A stretch of DNA of 6,778 nt, from the NCBI GenBank assembly GCA_018969165.1, contig JAGWYX010000214.1, forward strand, positions 1-6,778, read 5' to 3'. The DNA is from Verrucomicrobiota bacterium. GTDB taxonomy: Bacteria; Verrucomicrobiota; Verrucomicrobiia; Limisphaerales; JAGWYX01. The notes under the pieces were generated by a model. It was not told the DNA's origin. It did no database searches and was given only the letters and a program-made list of their open reading frames with translations. The stretch's first letter is position 1. Each line of letters starts with the position of its first letter. Made by a program: the position numbers and the translations under genes. Below, in pieces: positions 1 through 6,778 of the stretch.

Positions 1-1
1 C

Positions 2-1255
2 GATCTGACTCCAGGGGCCACGCCATCGCATTTCATCCATATCGCGGCTGACAGCGCCGCCGCGCTCGAGATGAAGCCGGCCGACCAACGTGACTTCACC
101 CGCCTGGTGGCCGAGACCGGGGCGCTCTTTGGCGCCCGCCACTATCGCAGCTATCACTTCCTGCTGACGCTCAGCGATCACGTCGCCCACTTCGGGCTCG
201 AACATCATGAGTCCAGCGACGATCGTCAACCGGAGCGTTACCTGATCGATGACGATCCGCTCAAGCTCATGGCCCTGCTGTTGCCGCACGAGATGACCCA
301 TTCCTGGAACGGCAAGTACCGGCGGCCCGCCGGCCTGGCCACCGTCAACTTCGACCAACCGATGCAGGGCGAACTGCTGTGGGTCTATGAGGGCCTGACC
401 GATTACCTGGGCGTGGTCCTGGCCACACGGTGCGGGCTCTGGACCAATGAGAATTTCCGCGAAGACCTCGCCCTCAACGCCGCCAAATTGGACCGCGAGC
501 CGGGCCGGACCTGGCGACCCCTGGCCGACACCGCCGTCGCTGCCCAGTTGCTCTACCTGGCGCGGCCCGAAGGGGTCTCGTGGCGCCGCAGCGTGGATTA
601 CTATCCCGAGGGGGACTTGATCTGGTTGGACGTGGACACCTTGATTCGGCAACGGAGCGACGGGCGGCGGTCGCTCGACGATTTCTGCAAAGCGTTCTGC
701 GGCGGCACCAGCGGGCCACCACGGGTCGTGCCTTACACGCTCGACGATGTCGTCGCCGCGCTGAACCAAATCCTGCCCTCCGACTGGCACCGGTTTTTCC
801 AGGAGCGCGTCTATACCCTCGAACCCCGCGCCCCGCTGGCGGGCATCGAACGCGGCGGCTGGCGACTGACCTACACCAACGCCGTCCCCGACCTGCTCAA
901 AACCCGCGAAGGCCAGGATAAAATCACCGACCTGAGCTTCTCGCTCGGGTTCATCGTCAAGGAGGACGGCTACATCACCGACGTGCGCCCCGGTTCGCCG
1001 GCCGACCGGGCCGGAGTCGGCGCCTCGATGAAGCTGCTCGGGGTCAACAGTCGGCGTTGGACGCCGGAGATTCTGCGCGCGGCGGTGCGGGCGGCGACGA
1101 CTAACACGGCCCCCATCGCGTTGCTGGTCGAGAACGAGGATTATTTCAAGACCTGCGAAGTGGATTACCACGACGGAGAGAAGTATCCGCAACTGGAACG
1201 CGACGCGAGCCGGCCAGACTTGCTCAGTGCCATCTTGGCGCCGCGAACCCCCTGA
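2..1255 (+). CDS. M61-family zinc metallopeptidase with C-terminal PDZ domain (5'-truncated)
   Basis: Only the last 417 residues are here; the frame is open to the left edge, so the gene begins upstream and the ATG at 71 is probably internal. Seen in the fragment: the zinc motif HEMTH at residues 96-100 (H96 and H100 as zinc ligands, E97 as catalytic base), then WVYEGLTDYLG whose E130 fits the third zinc ligand, then YYPEGDLIWLDVD, all in the order and spacing typical of the M61 glycyl-aminopeptidase family. A PDZ-like domain covers about residues 313-378 (GFIV core, PGSPADRAGV turn). Family members are usually about 600 residues, so roughly 180-200 N-terminal residues, including any signal peptide, are missing. 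Expected role: an aminopeptidase acting on peptides, probably outside the cytoplasm; substrate unknown. The reading frame is intact to its TGA, and 280 bases separate it from the next gene, so it is probably not in the same operon. Confidence 0.9.
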   Translation, partial: DLTPGATPSHFIHIAADSAAALEMKPADQRDFTRLVAETGALFGARHYRSYHFLLTLSDHVAHFGLEHHESSDDRQPERYLIDDDPLKLMALLLPHEMTHSWNGKYRRPAGLATVNFDQPMQGELLWVYEGLTDYLGVVLATRCGLWTNENFREDLALNAAKLDREPGRTWRPLADTAVAAQLLYLARPEGVSWRRSVDYYPEGDLIWLDVDTLIRQRSDGRRSLDDFCKAFCGGTSGPPRVVPYTLDDVVAALNQILPSDWHRFFQERVYTLEPRAPLAGIERGGWRLTYTNAVPDLLKTREGQDKITDLSFSLGFIVKEDGYITDVRPGSPADRAGVGASMKLLGVNSRRWTPEILRAAVRAATTNTAPIALLVENEDYFKTCEVDYHDGEKYPQLERDASRPDLLSAILAPRTP

Positions 1256-1535
1256 CGGATCGCGTTGGGCCGCGGTGCCGCGCCGCCTGGCTAAACTCGC
1301 CTGTTCCTTGCGCTTTCTCCGCCAGGCCGTCCGGCCAAATTCCACGCATTGCGCGTGCAGACCGGCTGAACGGCGCACGCCTCAGGGGCCGTCGATCGAG
1401 ATCCATCATTGCGCTGACGGACAGCCGTTGATCCCGGTTTTTCCCATCCTGGTCCCGGACGGCGGACGATTTGTCACGCGCGGGTTGCGTCTGGTAGATT
1501 CCTTGGGAAACTTGAGAAGCAAACGGACCTGAACT
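1256..1535. other. Intergenic region between peptidase and kinase genes
   Basis: No credible gene is seen. A small + frame running from inside the peptidase to 1532 has no recognisable protein character. Two weak inverted repeats are present: GCCTGGC at 1285-1291 with GCCAGGC at 1321-1327 (long loop), and GCGTGC at 1353-1358 with GCACGC at 1375-1380, the latter enclosing a small CCG/CGG inner stem. Neither is followed by a T-run, so neither is a convincing terminator for the peptidase gene. The right end holds a promoter-like pair, listed separately. Confidence 0.6.
1471..1500 (+). promoter_or_regulatory. Putative sigma-70-type promoter of the kinase-regulator operon
   Basis: TTGTCA at 1471-1476 (5 of 6 to the -35 consensus) is followed after 18 bases by TAGATT at 1495-1500 (4 of 6 to the -10 consensus). 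Transcription would start near 1507, leaving a leader of about 30 bases before the TTG start at 1536. The location immediately before a two-gene operon and the low chance of such a pair in GC-rich DNA support it. It is a pattern match only. Confidence 0.45.
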
Positions 1536-3079
1536 TTGACTGCCTCGCCCATAGCTGGCCGGCCGACCAATGCCAGCAGCGCACCGGCGGTGGCGCACCT
1601 CCGCCGGCGACGCCGACTCGTGCTGGCGTGCACGGCAGGATGGACGGTCGTGGTCGGCGTCGCCCTCTGGTGGTTGTTGCGAGACCGGCCAGGGCCATCG
1701 ATCTGGATCATCGGCCAAACCCCTCCACCTCACCCCGTGACGACCCAGAGGCTCCGGGCCGTATTCCAAGGCGACCAGGGTTTCCAACGTCTCTATCCCT
1801 GGGCGCTCTTCGGCCCATACGTCGCCTTGATCGCTTGCTGCTTTCCGCTGGAACGGGGCCGGCTGCGGCTGAGGCTTCCGCTCAACCTGGCCGCCTGCGT
1901 TGCCTTTGTCGGGGCAACCCAACTCGTCAGTGCCCGGCTGCGCACGGGCTTTGCGAACGTCATGATCGTCCGTACCGTCGCCCCAGACCCGGGTGCGGGG
2001 ACCAACACGGTGCAGACGGAAATTCTGAGGACTGGCCCCGCGGACGCGTGGCCCGGACTTTTCGCGGAACCGCCGATGCAAGACGACGGGCCGCCTGCGC
2101 TGCTGCGCGCCCTGCCGCCGCGCCTCCAGGACGGCGGCCTGGCCCAGGCTGCGGCACTCTTGCCACCTGGCCTCAAGCCACCTCTCGGAATGATGGGGCG
2201 CAGCTTTTGGTCCACGCTCCTGGACCTGCTCGCCTATGGCGCGGTGGTCGGTTTGGCGCACTCGATCCATTTTTATCGCCGGTTCCGCGAGCGCGAGCAC
2301 CGTGCGCTGGTCCTCGAATCCAGCCTTGCCAATGCCCGCCTCGCTACGCTCCGGGCGCAACTCCAGCCGCATTTCCTGTTCAATAGCCTGAATGCCGTCG
2401 CCGCTTTGCTCCGGCGCGACCCGCGGGCGGCCGAGGCGACGCTGATGTCGCTGAGCGATTTGCTGCGGTTGACCCTTACCCAGTCCGAGCGCCAGGAGGT
2501 GGCGCTCCGCGAAGAGCTGGAGGTCGTCCGGCGTTACCTCGAAATCCAGCAAACCCGGTTCGGTGACAAGCTCAGGGTCGAGCAAGCGATTGCCCCAGGG
2601 ACGTTGGATTGTCAGGTGCCCGCCCTCCTGCTTCAGCCGTTGGTCGAGAACGCCATCCGGCACGGCATCGAGCCGGCGGACAAAGACGGCCTGCTGCGGC
2701 TGACGGCGGACCGGCTGGAACAACGGCTGGTGTTAACGGTCGAGGACGACGGGGTTGGGTTGGCGGGCACGACCGCAGCGCCGCCCGAGCCCGCTCGAGC
2801 GTTGGCCGAACTCGATCTTCCCACCCCCGGCTCCGCGCCGGGCCTCTGGAGGCATGGAACAGTCGCGCCCGAGGATCGACCTGCCTCGGCACCGGCGTCC
2901 CGGAGCGGGACCGGCGTTGGCCTGAGCAATTTGCAGGCGCGTCTGCAAACACTCTACGGCTCCGACCAGCGCCTCGAGCTGGTGCCGCGTTCGGCAGGCG
3001 GCGCCACCGTGCGGATCGAGATTCCGTGGCGTCGGTCGGAGGCACCGCCTGGAGACGCCGATTGGAGAACACCGTCAAC

Positions 3080-3083
<4 letters not shown>
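1536..3083 (+). CDS. LytS/YehU-type membrane sensor histidine kinase
   Basis: A 515-residue sensor kinase that should autophosphorylate on histidine and pass phosphate to the LytTR regulator encoded next. Four hydrophobic segments are seen at about residues 28-48, 86-104, 113-134 and 226-246. Positive residues (RRRRR at 23-27, RGRLRLR at 107-113) put the N-terminus and the catalytic part inside, leaving a proline-rich outside loop of about 87 residues (135-222) that resembles no sensor domain I know. The His_kinase dimerisation motif LRAQLQPHFLFNSLN has the phosphoacceptor H279. The ATPase part has the N-box LVENAIRHG (N372), DDGVGL (D404) and GTGVGLSN (458-465). The ATP lid between the last two is unusually long, about 48 residues, rich in Pro and Ala. 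The start is a TTG directly after an in-frame TGA at 1530-1532. No strong ribosome site is seen, and GTG at 1590 is an alternative that would keep all transmembrane segments. Confidence 0.92.
2811..2880. repeat. Inverted-repeat segment inside the kinase ATP lid
   Basis: CTCGATCTTC at 2811-2820 and GAGGATCGAC at 2871-2880 form an imperfect inverted repeat (8 of 10). Inside lie a perfect hairpin, CCCGGC 2826-2831 with GCCGGG 2837-2842, and directly after it a small one, CCTC with GAGG at 2843-2852. It encodes about kinase residues 426-449, within a lid insertion not normal for the family. This could be a small palindromic element captured in frame, or simply GC-rich low-complexity coding DNA. 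Confidence 0.3.
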
Positions 3084-6575
<3,492 letters not shown>

Positions 6576-6582
6576 AAGGGAG

Positions 6583-6612
6583 TTGACCCATGTAGTCACA
6601 CGTGACTACATT
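6583..6612 (+). promoter_or_regulatory. Putative antitoxin promoter overlapped by an operator
   Basis: TTGACC at 6583-6588 (5 of 6 to the -35 consensus) and TACATT at 6607-6612 (4 of 6 to -10) are 18 bases apart. The palindrome at 6591-6610 fills the spacer and half of the -10, the expected place for a repressor that blocks its own promoter. Transcription would start near 6619, on or next to the first ATG of the antitoxin frame. Confidence 0.5.
6591..6610. promoter_or_regulatory. Operator-like palindrome before the antitoxin gene
   Basis: TGTAGTCACACGTGACTACA has perfect 9-base arms around a two-base AC centre. It begins 15 bases after the gyrB stop and ends 8 bases before the antitoxin ATG at 6619. 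Antitoxins of the Phd/YefM class usually repress their own operon by binding such palindromes, so self-regulation is the most likely role. A hairpin terminating gyrB is less likely because no T-run follows. Confidence 0.65.
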
Positions 6613-6618
6613 ACCCTC

Positions 6619-6778
6619 ATGAAAGCGAAACGCTCAACTCGATGCCCCGGCCCGACCGAGGCTACAGCACCGCTGCAACTGAAGGAAGCCGTTCCGATGC
6701 CCGGGATCGGGTTGACCATCCCGGTGCGGGCGGCCAAGGCGAAGCTGTCGGCGTTGCTGGAGTTGGTGGCCGCCGGGA
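6619..6778 (+). CDS. Phd/YefM-type antitoxin of a type II toxin-antitoxin module (3'-truncated)
   Basis: The first 53 codons of a gene cut by the window end. Residues 33-53, TIPVRAAKAKLSALLELVAAG, carry the pattern with which Phd/YefM antitoxins begin (a short strand, then a helix with AKAKLS and LL..V..G), the DNA-binding dimer part. The first 26 residues are an unusual extension without clear homology. Two starts compete. The ATG at 6619 would give a leaderless message from the predicted promoter. The ATG at 6697 (residue 27) has a good GAAGGA site 10 bases upstream and would give a protein beginning just before the conserved strand, as is usual in the family. A toxin gene (for example PIN-domain, Doc or RelE type) is expected just downstream but is not in view. 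Expected role: bind and neutralise the toxin and repress the operon. Confidence 0.68.
   Translation, partial: MKAKRSTRCPGPTEATAPLQLKEAVPMPGIGLTIPVRAAKAKLSALLELVAAG
6681..6686 (+). promoter_or_regulatory. Ribosome binding site supporting an internal antitoxin start
   Basis: GAAGGA lies 10 bases before the in-frame ATG at 6697. It is among the better Shine-Dalgarno matches in the window, and the protein it would start (MPGIGLTIPVRAAKAKLS) has a typical Phd/YefM N-terminus. It argues for 6697 as a real or additional start. Confidence 0.4.

Noticed and set aside
1425..1440. Possible LytTR binding repeats (CCGTTGAT and CGGTTTTT with GTT cores 10 bases apart) before the kinase operon
   Set aside because: Only the first resembles the usual LytTR half-site, and the spacing does not fit the usual separation of about two helical turns between sites.
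1227..1532. Small + strand frame of 101 codons between the peptidase and kinase genes
   Set aside because: It starts inside the peptidase gene in another frame, has no ribosome site, and covers the promoter-like pair; no recognisable protein features.
1224..2723. Long open frame of 499 codons on the minus strand opposite the kinase gene
   Set aside because: It is the mirror of a GC-rich coding gene with strong kinase motifs on the + strand; its translation is rich in R, G, Q and P and shows no domain.
2799..2922. 9-bp direct repeat GCGTTGGCC at 2799-2807 and 2914-2922 around the kinase lid insertion, considered as target-site duplication
   Set aside because: The copies are 115 bases apart and lie in different reading frames, so an insertion between them would have broken the frame; likely chance in GC-rich coding DNA.
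2609..3079. Upstream extension of the regulator frame to an ATG at 2609
   Set aside because: This part overlaps the kinase ATPase domain in another frame and is low-complexity R/G/A-rich; the ATG at 3080 has a ribosome site, the stop-start overlap and the start of the receiver domain.
6591..6610. Palindrome after gyrB considered as its transcription terminator
   Set aside because: The stem is followed by TTACCCTC rather than a T-run, and it overlaps a promoter-like pair ahead of an antitoxin gene, which better fits an operator.

Overview
The window is a compact, GC-rich stretch of bacterial chromosome with every supported gene on the + strand. It reads like a free-living Gram-negative bacterium. 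The encoded DNA gyrase B subunit is about 836 residues and carries a large extra block of about 170 residues in its C-terminal half. Its general wording, together with high GC and weak or absent Shine-Dalgarno sites, makes me favour the PVC group, probably Verrucomicrobiota. That placement is inference from familiarity; no alignment or tree was run.

Layout from left to right. (1) Positions 2-1255: the C-terminal two thirds of an M61-family zinc metallopeptidase with a terminal PDZ domain; its start lies before the window. (2) Positions 1256-1535: a 280-base gap without a credible gene, holding a plausible promoter just before the next gene. (3) Positions 1536-3083 and 3080-3838: a translationally coupled two-component pair, a four-helix membrane LytS/YehU-type histidine kinase followed by a LytTR-type response regulator; their stop and start overlap as ATGA. 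(4) Positions 3839-4064: a regulatory gap with a weak terminator-like hairpin, a good promoter-like pair and a perfect 18-bp GC-alternating palindrome in the presumed gyrB leader. (5) Positions 4065-6575: gyrB, complete. (6) Positions 6576-6778: a promoter-like pair overlapped by a 20-bp operator-like palindrome, then the first 53 codons of a Phd/YefM-type antitoxin cut by the window edge. A toxin gene would be expected just beyond.

How the genes relate. The kinase and regulator clearly form one sensory unit. Nothing in the sequence links them functionally to gyrB, which appears to have its own promoter. The antitoxin begins 43 bases after the gyrB stop and has its own promoter/operator, so it looks like an independent unit.

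No wholly new multi-gene system is visible. The best leads are the palindromic, alternating-GC element in the gyrB leader (a possible supercoiling-sensitive switch), the in-frame expansion of the kinase ATP lid whose DNA has inverted-repeat structure, and the edge-truncated antitoxin with an overlapping palindrome and two competing starts.
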